Of a DNA stretch of 64,000 nucleotides, positions 9,312-17,306 are shown piece by piece. Within the stretch, counting starts at the first letter, position 1, and each line of letters begins with the position of its first letter. Location: assembly GCA_963824935.1 (NCBI GenBank), contig CAWGRF010000023.1:290246-354245 (forward strand). The letters are read 5' to 3'. Source of the DNA: JACCZX01 sp963824935. GTDB lineage: Bacteria > Pseudomonadota > Gammaproteobacteria > Burkholderiales > Burkholderiaceae_F. The notes under the pieces are model-generated. The model was not told the DNA's origin and made no database searches. It saw only the letters and a list, made by a program, of their open reading frames with translations. The translations under genes and the position numbers were made by a program.

Positions 9312-9881
9312 ATGGCACTCACTCTTGACGACATCAAGCCGTTGTTCGTGGCCAAGGGCGGCCGCATGTACGCGGGCGAGCCGGTCACACAATTGGAACA
9401 CGCGTTGCAGTCGGCACATCTGGCCGAACAAAGCGGCGCCGACACCGCGCTGATCGTGGCTGCGCTGCTGCACGACCTTGGTCACATGGTGAACGATCAA
9501 GGGGAAACGCCGACGCTCAGCGGCATTGACGATCGGCATCAGTTCGTCGCGCTGCCGTTCCTGCGGGGGCTCTTTCCCGATGCGGTACTGGAACCGATAC
9601 GATGGCACGTCGATGCCAAACGGTATCTGTGTGCACGCGGCGACGGCAACGTGAACGGTGCCCAATACTGGGCCAACCTGTCGGCTGACTCCCAGCGAAG
9701 CCTTGAACTGCAGGGCGGGATATTTACCGACGCCGAGGCACAGCACTTCATTTCGCAGCCGCACGCCGATGACGCGGTGCGCGTGCGACTGTGGGATGAC
9801 GCCGCGAAGATCGCCGACGCGCAAACACCCGAGCTCGGACACTATCTGGCACTGGCAGAAAAAGTCGCCCTGCGGCGATAA
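9312..9881 (+). CDS. PhnZ-like HD-domain protein of phosphonate operons (probable diiron oxygenase)
   Basis: Small HD-domain metalloprotein, 189 residues. It keeps the residues that define PhnZ, the diiron oxygenase cleaving 2-amino-1-hydroxyethylphosphonate to glycine and phosphate: gating Y20 and E23, metal ligands H30, H54-D55, H76 and H99, plus H58 and K103, with spacings like those I recall for PhnZ (Y24, E27, H34, H58-D59, H80, H104). A late ligand Asp probably lies in RLWDDAAK. It starts three bases after the Na/Pi gene and ends the phn operon. Its partner dioxygenase PhnY* is not seen here. Substrate is inferred. Confidence 0.8.
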   Translation: MALTLDDIKPLFVAKGGRMYAGEPVTQLEHALQSAHLAEQSGADTALIVAALLHDLGHMVNDQGETPTLSGIDDRHQFVALPFLRGLFPDAVLEPIRWHVDAKRYLCARGDGNVNGAQYWANLSADSQRSLELQGGIFTDAEAQHFISQPHADDAVRVRLWDDAAKIADAQTPELGHYLALAEKVALRR

Positions 9882-9890
9882 ACTGCGCGT

Positions 9891-9909
9891 CTCGCGTCCG
9901 CGACGCGAG
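9891..9909. repeat. GC-rich hairpin after the phn operon
   Basis: CTCGCGTC and GACGCGAG form an 8-bp perfect stem with a CGC loop between the HD gene and the lipoprotein gene. There is no U-tract on either strand, so it is not a classic terminator; mRNA 3'-end protection or attenuation is possible. Confidence 0.4.
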
Positions 9910-9923
9910 CAAAAGGACCTCCG

Positions 9924-11513
9924 ATGAGACGTGTGCCGAGCCTGGCGGCGATTGCCTGCATGTCCCTCGCTGCTTCATGCACGAAGGCGCCGGAACCTGC
10001 GGCGCAAAAAGCCGCTACCGCCGTGCCCAAAGCAACGTCGATCGCATGGGTGAATACGAAAGCGCCGGCAGATGTCGAGTCGGCATTCGCCGCCGCCAAA
10101 GAAGCGAACAAACCGGTCTTCCTGTTCTGGACTGCCGCCTGGTGCCCACCGTGCAACCATGTCAAGTCGACCATCTTTACGCGCGATGAGTTCGTCGCGA
10201 AGTCGCGTTCGTTCGTGCCGGTGTACGTCGACGGCGACACGCCGGGAGGTCAAGCGCTCGGCAAGCGCTTTAACGTCAGCGGCTATCCGACGATGCTGGT
10301 GCTGACGCAAGACGGCAACGAAGTGACGCGGCTCGAAGGTTCGGTCGAGCCTCAGAAGTACATGCAGCTGCTCGAGTACGGACTTTCGGGTGGCGCGTCC
10401 GCACGCCAGTTGCTCGACGCTGCGCTCGCCGGCAAGCGGCTTTCTGCAGAAGACTGGCGCCTGCTTGCGTATTACTCGTGGGCGACCGACCATCAACAGC
10501 TGGTGCCGGAAGAAGAGGCGCCTGCAGCATTGCTAAAGCTTGCGCGCAGCTGCCCGCCCGAGTACCGCGAGTCGTCGTCACGGCTGGTGCTGCAAGCGCT
10601 CGGCGCGGCGGCGAGCGCCAAAGGCGATGCCAAGCCGGTGATCGACAAGGCAGATGCAGTGGCAAGCGTCAAGAGCGTGTTGGCGCGACCCGAGCTGGTG
10701 CGCGAACACTACGATCAACTCGCCTTCAGTGCGGACGATATCGTCGGCGCCATTACCGCACCGAAATCGGCCGAGCGCGCGGAGTTGATCAAAGAATGGA
10801 ATGCCGTGCTGGATCGGCTTGCGAATGACAAAACCTTAAGCAGTGCCGGCCGCGTGTGGGCGACCAATGGCAAAGTCTTGCTTGCCCGCCTGGACAACAA
10901 GGATGGTCCGCTGCCCGCGCCATTGCTCGAAGATGTGCGCGCACAGGCGGCACGCGCCGATCGCGAAACAACCGACATTAACGAGCGGCAATCGGTGATC
11001 AACAGCGCGGGCGGGATGCTCGCGCGCGCGGGATTGCTCGACGAGTCAGACGCATTGATTACACGCGAGTTAAAGCGCTCGCACTCGCCCTACTACTACA
11101 TGCTGGTGCTCGCTTCAAACGCAAAGAAGCGCAACACACCGGCAGGCAATGCGGCTGCGATCGATTGGGCGCGGCAAGCGTATGAAACTTCGGTCGGCCC
11201 GGCGACGCGCCTCGAATGGGGCGGTACGTATGTCCGCTACCTGATCGATCTCGCGCCGCAGGATGCAGCGCAAATTGAGAATGCGGCGGCGAGCGTCATC
11301 GGTGAATTGCGAACCGAGTCCGGCGCGTTTTCGGGCCGCAGCAGACGCACACTGGAGCGCATGAGCGAGCGCCTGGCCGCATGGAACAAGGACGGCAGTC
11401 ACGACGCTGGGCTTGCGCGCCTTAATGCCAAGGTAACGCCGATGTGCGCGCTAGCAGCTGACGGTGCTGACCGCGCCGCCTGCGAAACGCTGTTCAGGCC
11501 GAAACGCGCGTAA
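9924..11513 (+). CDS. Thioredoxin-fold lipoprotein with long C-terminal region
   Basis: Predicted lipoprotein: a short signal ends at SLAASC, and Cys19 is the likely lipidation site. A thioredoxin-like domain (about residues 45-155) has the redox motif WCPPC in WTAAWCPPCN and the cis-proline SGYPT. The remaining 370 residues are helical with no motif I recognise. AAAGGACC precedes the ATG. It is likely to act in the periplasm as a thiol-disulfide oxidoreductase or to bind unfolded proteins; its substrate is unknown. It sits between the phn operon and a broken hisN-like gene, with the next start only one base away. Confidence 0.75.
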   Translation: MRRVPSLAAIACMSLAASCTKAPEPAAQKAATAVPKATSIAWVNTKAPADVESAFAAAKEANKPVFLFWTAAWCPPCNHVKSTIFTRDEFVAKSRSFVPVYVDGDTPGGQALGKRFNVSGYPTMLVLTQDGNEVTRLEGSVEPQKYMQLLEYGLSGGASARQLLDAALAGKRLSAEDWRLLAYYSWATDHQQLVPEEEAPAALLKLARSCPPEYRESSSRLVLQALGAAASAKGDAKPVIDKADAVASVKSVLARPELVREHYDQLAFSADDIVGAITAPKSAERAELIKEWNAVLDRLANDKTLSSAGRVWATNGKVLLARLDNKDGPLPAPLLEDVRAQAARADRETTDINERQSVINSAGGMLARAGLLDESDALITRELKRSHSPYYYMLVLASNAKKRNTPAGNAAAIDWARQAYETSVGPATRLEWGGTYVRYLIDLAPQDAAQIENAAASVIGELRTESGAFSGRSRRTLERMSERLAAWNKDGSHDAGLARLNAKVTPMCALAADGADRAACETLFRPKRA

Positions 11514-12339
11514 GTGACCAGGCGCTACAGCGCTTCGCTGTCGAGCGCTGAGCAGCGCGAGTTCGTGCCGTTCATGCACGAACTGATTGCGGTAGCGTTC
11601 GCCACGATCCGCCCGTTCTTCCTGAGCGATGCAGCGGTCTTGCTGAAGAGCGATGCGAGCCCGGTAACGTTGGCTGACCGTAATGCCGAGGCTGCGATGC
11701 GCCGCTTGATCGAGCACCGCTATCCGCAGCACGCAATCGTCGGCGAAGAGCATGGCGTCAGGCACGGCCGTGACTACCGCTGGGTGCTTGATCCGATCGA
11801 CGGCACGCGCGCGTTCATTACGAATTGCTTCCTGTTCGGCACATTGATCGCCCTCGAGCGCAACGACGGCGCAGGCTTCAGACCGGTGTTGGGCGTAATA
11901 GGTCATTCGACCGCAGGAGTCGCGCTGATTGGCCATCAGCGAGGCACCACGCTGTATTCGCACGACGGCTCGTCACGGCGGCGTCAAGGTGCGGCGCTGT
12001 GAACGCCTCGAAGACGCGACCGTGCTTGTCACATCGCACTGGACTTCGAACGAGCAGCCGGCCGCAGGCACTGCTCGCATCGAAGAGATCGTCAAACGCG
12101 CAAAGCTGTATCGCACCTGGGGTGATTGCTTTGGTTATTTCGCGCTTGCTACGGGCGCGGCCGATTTGATGCTCGATCCACGGCTGGGCTATTGGGATGT
12201 GGCCGCGGTCGTGCCGGTAGTAGAAGGCGCCGGCGGCGTGGTCAGCTCATGGAGCGGTGGCGATCCCCTTGCCGAGCTATCGTTGATCGCCAGTGCAGGG
12301 GCGCTGCATCCGATCGCGCTATCGCTGCTTTCCGGCTAA
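11514..12339 (+). pseudogene. hisN: HisN-like inositol-monophosphatase-family phosphatase, frameshifted
   Basis: Mg-dependent phosphatase of the inositol monophosphatase family, probably histidinol-phosphatase or a close relative. The N-terminal half has GEEHG and the metal motif DPIDGTRAF. Near 11965-11976 the frame breaks: HDGSS continues in the +1 frame as RHGGVKVRRCERLEDATV, followed by TWGDCFGYFALATGAADL and YWDVAA, the second family signature. One extra base, or two missing, restores a protein of about 275 residues. The start is GTG 11514, directly after the previous stop. The gene ends two bases from the convergent ybdK. Confidence 0.8.
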
Positions 12340-12341
12340 CG

Positions 12342-13538
12342 TCAGAACGTGGTCGTAGGTTGCGCGGTCGTCGCGTGCCGGGGTGCCCGCCAGCGGTCGG
12401 CCGACTCCAGTAGCAGCTCTGCCATTGAATGTCGCCGCTGGAAGGTTTCACGCTGCCAGCGTGCGTCGTTGCCGTCGGTACGCACCCAGCGTTCGATCTC
12501 GTCGAGCGCATCGGTCGACGCGAGCTCGCGCGCGAACGGGCGACAGGCGTCGAGCGTCGCTAACACATCCTGGTGCAGCGGCCGAATCGCGCCGGTGCTG
12601 CCGTTGATCACCTGGCCTTCGAGGCCGAAGCGGCACGCCTGGAAGCGGTTGTAGTTGTACGTCAGGTAAATGTCTTCGCTCTCGGGTGGCACCGGATGTT
12701 CGAGCAGCATGCGGCAAATCGTCTGCAGATAAGCCGCCAGGACCGCTGCGCGCTCTACCGTCAGCGGGGTGTCGCACACTCGCACTTCGATCGTTCCGAA
12801 CTCGGGCTTCGGCCGAACATCCCAGTAAAAGTCTTTCATGCTCTCGACGACGCCGAGCGCCTTTAACTTGGCGAAGAACCGCTCGAATGCAGGCCAATCG
12901 GTCAAAAACGGCGCACGGCCCGACAGCGGAAACGCATAGACGCTGTTCAAGCGCGAGCAGTCGTACGAAGTATCGACGCCCTGAAAGTACGGGCTCGCGG
13001 CCGCGAGCGCGATGAATTGCGGGATGTAGATGGACAGCCGATGCAGCAGCCACAACGCCTGAGTTCCGTTTTCGCAGCCGACATGCACATGCTGGCCGAA
13101 TACCGTGAACTGCTTGGCCAGGTAGCCGTACAAACCGGCAACGTGCCGAAAGCGCGGCCGATCGTAGATCTGCCGGTCGTACCAGCGCTGAAACGGATGG
13201 GCACCCCCGCCAGCGACTTCGATATCGAGCCGGTCGGCACCGGCAACCAGGGTATCGCGCATCGCGATCAACTCGGCCACCAATGTAGCGAATGAGCGAT
13301 GCACCGACGTGCTCATCTCGAGCATGCTCTCGGTGATCTCGGGCTTGATGTCGCCGGGATGCGGTTTTTTCGACACCAGCGCAATAAGGTCCGATGCGCC
13401 GCGCGTCAAGTCGCCGGTGCGGCGATCGATCAGTTGCAGCTCAAGCTCGACGCCCAGGCTCAGCGGGTTCGACGCCGTGAACGCGAGCCCGCTTTCGGAG
13501 TTGGCGGTCGTTGCCGCTTTCGATATGTCTGCCGTCAT
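12342..13538 (-). CDS. ybdK: YbdK-family carboxylate-amine ligase (GCS2-type)
   Basis: ATP-grasp-like ligase of the glutamate-cysteine ligase 2 family, 398 residues (the family is usually 370-400). The N-terminal GVELELQLID is the family glutamate-binding/metal strand; HVHVGCENGTQALWLLHRL, TIEVRVCDTPLT and the final RWRAPRH region also fit. Characterised members show weak glutamate-cysteine ligase activity, and the true substrate is unknown. Its ATG overlaps the stop of the antiporter gene upstream (ATGA), so the two are translationally coupled. Confidence 0.85.
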   Translation of the reverse strand: MTADISKAATTANSESGLAFTASNPLSLGVELELQLIDRRTGDLTRGASDLIALVSKKPHPGDIKPEITESMLEMSTSVHRSFATLVAELIAMRDTLVAGADRLDIEVAGGGAHPFQRWYDRQIYDRPRFRHVAGLYGYLAKQFTVFGQHVHVGCENGTQALWLLHRLSIYIPQFIALAAASPYFQGVDTSYDCSRLNSVYAFPLSGRAPFLTDWPAFERFFAKLKALGVVESMKDFYWDVRPKPEFGTIEVRVCDTPLTVERAAVLAAYLQTICRMLLEHPVPPESEDIYLTYNYNRFQACRFGLEGQVINGSTGAIRPLHQDVLATLDACRPFARELASTDALDEIERWVRTDGNDARWQRETFQRRHSMAELLLESADRWRAPRHATTAQPTTTF

Positions 13539-14759
13539 CTGCTGATTCCATCGGTTCTGGCTTCATCACTTCTGCGCAGCGCGAACACTAACGTCAGCGC
13601 ACCGACAACCTGCAAAACGACGACGCTCAACAGCAGCACCGCATTGGTCTGCGCGCCGAGCTGAGGATTGAGCTGTGACACTTCCTGCGTCAGCATCAAT
13701 GCCAGCGCCGACATCGGCAACAGACCAAGGCCTGTCAGAATCCCCTTGCGCCACGCAATTCCGGTCCACGGAGCGAGCGCGCCGACCGCGGCGATTTTGC
13801 AGATAGCGCGCACACTGATCAAGTGCTAGTGCGGGTAGCCACGCGGCAAACAACACCCTGCCGTCGACGACCGCGGCGGACAGCGCAAAAAACAGCGCGA
13901 TTGCAACACCTGATGCAAGCCCGATATCGGTCCTTGCCAAGAGCCGCTGCTGATCGAATGCACGGACAAAGGCGCCGCAGGCAAGCAGGGCCAGTAGGGC
14001 CGAGAGCTTCAAGGCGACCGCGCTTGCAAAGACGATCCAGACGATGGCCAGCATCACCATGATCTGCGCGGCGCGATCGCGCCCGACAAAGCCGACAACC
14101 AGCAGAAACACGCGCGCACCAATGACTGCGAGGACAAGCGAGCCGGCGATCAGGTACGCAGGGTGTAGCAGATAGTCATCCAGCACGCCGCGCGTATGCA
14201 CCCGCGCCCATCCGAGCAGCAAGGTTGAAACCACGACGGCGTAGATCGAATTGAGCGCGGTCAGCAGCAGAGTGCGTTCGGTAACCTGGCCTTGACTCCG
14301 CATTTCTCGCGTCACTGCGAGCACCACGGCCGGCGAAGTCGACATGCTGATCGCCGCGATCAGCGCGGCCGCCAGCGGCGCGATATCAAATACCTGCATC
14401 ACGAGATAAACCGCGATGAACGTGAGCACGCTTTCAAGCACGCTCGCCGCCAGCAGCGCAGGGTTGCGCCGGACCCAGCCAAACGACACTCGCTGTCCGA
14501 CATCGAACAGAATGATGGCAGCGGCGAAGTTCATCGAAAACTGCATGGTCCGGATCGGCAGCTGTTCGATCTTCAAGAGTTGCAGCACGTAGCCGCCGGC
14601 GCCGAATAGCGCGCCGGCTGCCAAGTAGCCGAGCAAGCGCGGAACACGTAGCCAACGGACTGCCACCTCTCCTGCGGCCGCAGCGAACAGCGCGAGCACT
14701 GCGACGGCCACCGCCGTCGGCCACGTGGGCGGCCACTCGGGAAGAAAACTCAAGTCCAT
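13535..14759 (-). pseudogene. Cation/proton antiporter (Kef/CPA2 membrane domain), frameshifted
   Basis: Membrane carrier of the CPA2 type without a TrkA domain; about 12 hydrophobic segments are visible, including LLGYLAAGALFGAGG and AAISMSTSPAVVLAV. After LFAAWLPALAL the frame fails at about 13820-13826. The +1 frame gives ISVRAICKIAAVGAL and runs on to a TGA that overlaps the ybdK ATG. That overlap supports the second frame as the genuine C-terminus. One extra base, or two missing, is needed. The intact protein would be about 408 residues. The ion is unknown, K+ or Na+ by family. Confidence 0.75.
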
Positions 14760-14798
14760 CGGAAGGCCGGCGCGCGTGAATGCACGACGCTGCGGATA

Positions 14799-15458
14799 TC
14801 AGGACAGTCGAACGGATACCTGCTCGAACGGTTCCAGCGCAATTCGAAAACGGAACAGGTCGGCGAGTCGGCGTGCGTTCAACTTTTCCATTAGGCGGGC
14901 ACGGTGCACTTCGACCGTGCGCGGGCTGATTCCCAGTTCCGCTGCAATTTCGCGGTTGTGCAGTCCATCGGTAACTCGCTGAAACACTTCCTGTTCGCGC
15001 CGCGTCAGCCGCGCAACCATTTCCGTCATCAGCAATCGCTCGCGCGCGCGTTCGATCGCCTCTGTGTCGCTTGCCAGCGCCGCGCCGACCGCATCGAGCA
15101 GATCCTGGGGCTGCACCGGCTTCTCAAGGAAATCACGCGCACCCGCCAGTAGTGCAGCGCGCGCGGATGCCACATCGCCATGCCCGGTCACAACGACCAC
15201 CGGCAATTGCGGAGTGTCCTGATGCAATCTGGCCTGCAAGTCCAGTCCACTCATTCCCGGCAAGTGCAGGTCGACAAGCGCGCATGCGGGTCGCGCACCG
15301 GCGCCATGCCGCAAGAATTCCTCTGCATTGGAGAAGCACTGCGCGCGGAGTCCGCTCGACTTCAACAGCGCAGCAAACATCCCCCGCGCGTCTACATCGT
15401 CTTCGACGATGTAGACCGTCGACTCTTGCGTTTCCGAAGGAGTGATCGAGGAAGTCAA
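14799..15458 (-). CDS. FixJ/NarL-type two-component response regulator
   Basis: The receiver domain (about residues 14-125) has the acidic pair EDD, phosphoacceptor Asp in CALVDLHLPGMSG, the Thr in VVVTGHGD and Lys in FLEKPVQP. The C-terminal LuxR helix-turn-helix is LTRREQEVFQRVTDG...REIAAELGISPRTVEVHRARL. Length is 219 residues. No histidine kinase gene is adjacent, so it is an orphan here. It lies 12 bp after ssb and before the antiporter gene. Its target genes cannot be read from the sequence. Confidence 0.87.
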   Translation of the reverse strand: MTSSITPSETQESTVYIVEDDVDARGMFAALLKSSGLRAQCFSNAEEFLRHGAGARPACALVDLHLPGMSGLDLQARLHQDTPQLPVVVVTGHGDVASARAALLAGARDFLEKPVQPQDLLDAVGAALASDTEAIERARERLLMTEMVARLTRREQEVFQRVTDGLHNREIAAELGISPRTVEVHRARLMEKLNARRLADLFRFRIALEPFEQVSVRLS

Positions 15459-15470
15459 AAGCGCTCGACG

Positions 15471-15944
15471 TTAGAACGGAATGTCGTCATCCATCTCAGC
15501 AACGCTCGGCACGGACTTGCCGGCCGGCCGGCTGCTCGAGGCCGGGGTCGAGCGGGCCGGCGCACGCGACTCTTCGCCGCTGTCAAAATCGCCACCCGCT
15601 GTGCCGCCCTCGCGCGAGCCGAGCATCTGCATGTTGTCCGCAATCACTTCGGTCGTGTAGCGATCCTGACCGTCCTTGTCCTGCCACTTGCGCGTACGCA
15701 ATCTACCCTCGACGTACACCGGGCGGCCCTTCTTCAGATACTCGCCGGCGATTTCGGCAAGCCGCCCAAAAAAAGCGACCTTGTGCCACTCAGTGGCTTC
15801 CTTCATTTCGCCGGTGGCCTTGTCCTTCCAGCGATCCGACGTGGCGATGGTTATGTTGGTGACGGCGGCGCCGTCGGCCGTGTAACGCGTTTCAGGGTCA
15901 CGCCCGAGATTGCCGATCAGTATCACTTTATTGACGGATGCCAT
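15471..15944 (-). CDS. ssb: Single-stranded DNA-binding protein
   Basis: Homotetrameric SSB that coats single-stranded DNA in replication, repair and recombination. The OB fold spans about residues 1-112 (ASVNKVILIGNLGRDPETRY, WHKVAFFGRLAE), then a flexible Ser/Pro/Gly-rich linker, then the acidic tail MDDDIPF, which recruits partner proteins. TAGGAGATAGCG provides a good ribosome site before the ATG. It is 22 bp downstream of the MFS gene, in the ssb-MFS-uvrA arrangement common in Burkholderiales. Confidence 0.97.
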   Translation of the reverse strand: MASVNKVILIGNLGRDPETRYTADGAAVTNITIATSDRWKDKATGEMKEATEWHKVAFFGRLAEIAGEYLKKGRPVYVEGRLRTRKWQDKDGQDRYTTEVIADNMQMLGSREGGTAGGDFDSGEESRAPARSTPASSSRPAGKSVPSVAEMDDDIPF

Positions 15945-15966
15945 CGCTATCTCCTAATAACTTGCA

Positions 15967-17178
15967 TTAAACCGGTAGCGGCGCATTGTCAGCCACGGCA
16001 GGAACTTCGCGCATGCCGAGCGCAATCAGCCACCACGCCGCCATCACGACTGCCGCAAACACGAACACCGCCTCAGAACCCCATCGCGCGACGATGGCGC
16101 CGCCGAATGCGCCACCGACAAACAGTCCCAACGCCTGCGCCGTATTGTAGATGCCCAACGCCAGACCTTTTGCCGACGCGGGCGCAATGCGCGACACCAA
16201 TGATGGCAAGGACGCCTCCAGAATATTGAAGCCGGTGAAAAAGAGCAGCAGCCAAAGCGATAACCAGATAAGCGTATCGCCGCGAAATAGGAATCCCAGC
16301 TGTGCCGTCAGTACCAGCATGATCGCGCCGATAAACAGCGGCCGTATCAAGGCGCGACGCTCGGCGACGATCAGCGGCTTCATCATCAACGCAAACGACA
16401 GGACAATCACCGGGAAGTAGACCTTCCAGTGTTGCGCGAGCGGCAAGCCCCCGCTTTGTACCAGCAGCACCGGAACTACGACGAACATCGCCATTAGCAC
16501 CGTATGCAACGCAAAGATGCCGAAGTTGAGCCGCAGCAACTGTCGGTCGGTCACGGCCTCGCGCCAGCCGCGCCGATCGACACGCGGGACCGGCGGCGGC
16601 GCGGGCGGCACGACCCATAGCAGCACGCCGATCGCTGCAACAACGAGCACGCCGGTCATCGCAAAGAGACCCTTCACCCCGATTGCGTCATATAGCGCCG
16701 GCGCAAGGACCAGCGAACCGGCAAAGGTGGCTGCGACCGATGCACCCACCAGCGCCATCGCCTTGGTTCGATGCTCGTCACGCGTGGCGTCGGCAATGAA
16801 CGCGGTGACCGCCGCCGAGATCGCTCCGGCGCCCTGGATCGCTCGTCCAACAATCGTCCACCCGATGTCGTCGGCGGCCGCAGCGATAAAGCTTCCCGCT
16901 GCGAACACGACCAGGCCCGCAGCGATCACCGGCTTGCGACCCCAGCGATCACTTGCGGCACCGTAGGGAACCTGCAGTAGCCCCTGTGTCAGCCCGTAGA
17001 TGCCGAGCGCGAGCCCGACCAGTGTGGCGTCGGTTCCTCCCGGTATCGACTGCGCGTACACCGCAAACACGGGCAGGATCAGGAACAGCCCCAACAAGCG
17101 CAACGCAAAGATCGACGCCAGCGAAACGCTGGCGCGAATTTCGAGCCTGGTCATTCCTGAGCGAGTGGGATCGGTCAT
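15967..17178 (-). CDS. MFS transporter (drug/metabolite efflux type)
   Basis: Twelve-helix major facilitator protein, 403 residues. It contains the loop 2-3 motif GAASDRWGRKPVI and the motif GLALGIYGLTQGLLQVPYG, typical of the YajR-like/H+ antiporter group. It diverges from uvrA across 128 bp, and ssb follows on the same strand. Substrate is not predictable. The gene is a conserved neighbour of uvrA and ssb in this order rather than a recent acquisition. Confidence 0.85.
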   Translation of the reverse strand: MTDPTRSGMTRLEIRASVSLASIFALRLLGLFLILPVFAVYAQSIPGGTDATLVGLALGIYGLTQGLLQVPYGAASDRWGRKPVIAAGLVVFAAGSFIAAAADDIGWTIVGRAIQGAGAISAAVTAFIADATRDEHRTKAMALVGASVAATFAGSLVLAPALYDAIGVKGLFAMTGVLVVAAIGVLLWVVPPAPPPVPRVDRRGWREAVTDRQLLRLNFGIFALHTVLMAMFVVVPVLLVQSGGLPLAQHWKVYFPVIVLSFALMMKPLIVAERRALIRPLFIGAIMLVLTAQLGFLFRGDTLIWLSLWLLLFFTGFNILEASLPSLVSRIAPASAKGLALGIYNTAQALGLFVGGAFGGAIVARWGSEAVFVFAAVVMAAWWLIALGMREVPAVADNAPLPV

Positions 17179-17306
17179 GCCGAAGCGGCGCGCTAGCGGG
17201 TTGCCCGCGCGCCGCGGAGTCGCGGGGTCGGGCCGCGTATGCGTTTGTAGTTATAGTAACAAGTTGCCCTTTGTATTCGCATTGTTCGCCACAAAGTTCG
17301 TAGCAG

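Noticed and set aside
17179..17306. LexA-type SOS box between the MFS gene and uvrA
   Set aside because: No CTGT-N8-ACAG or close variant was found by eye in the 128 bases.
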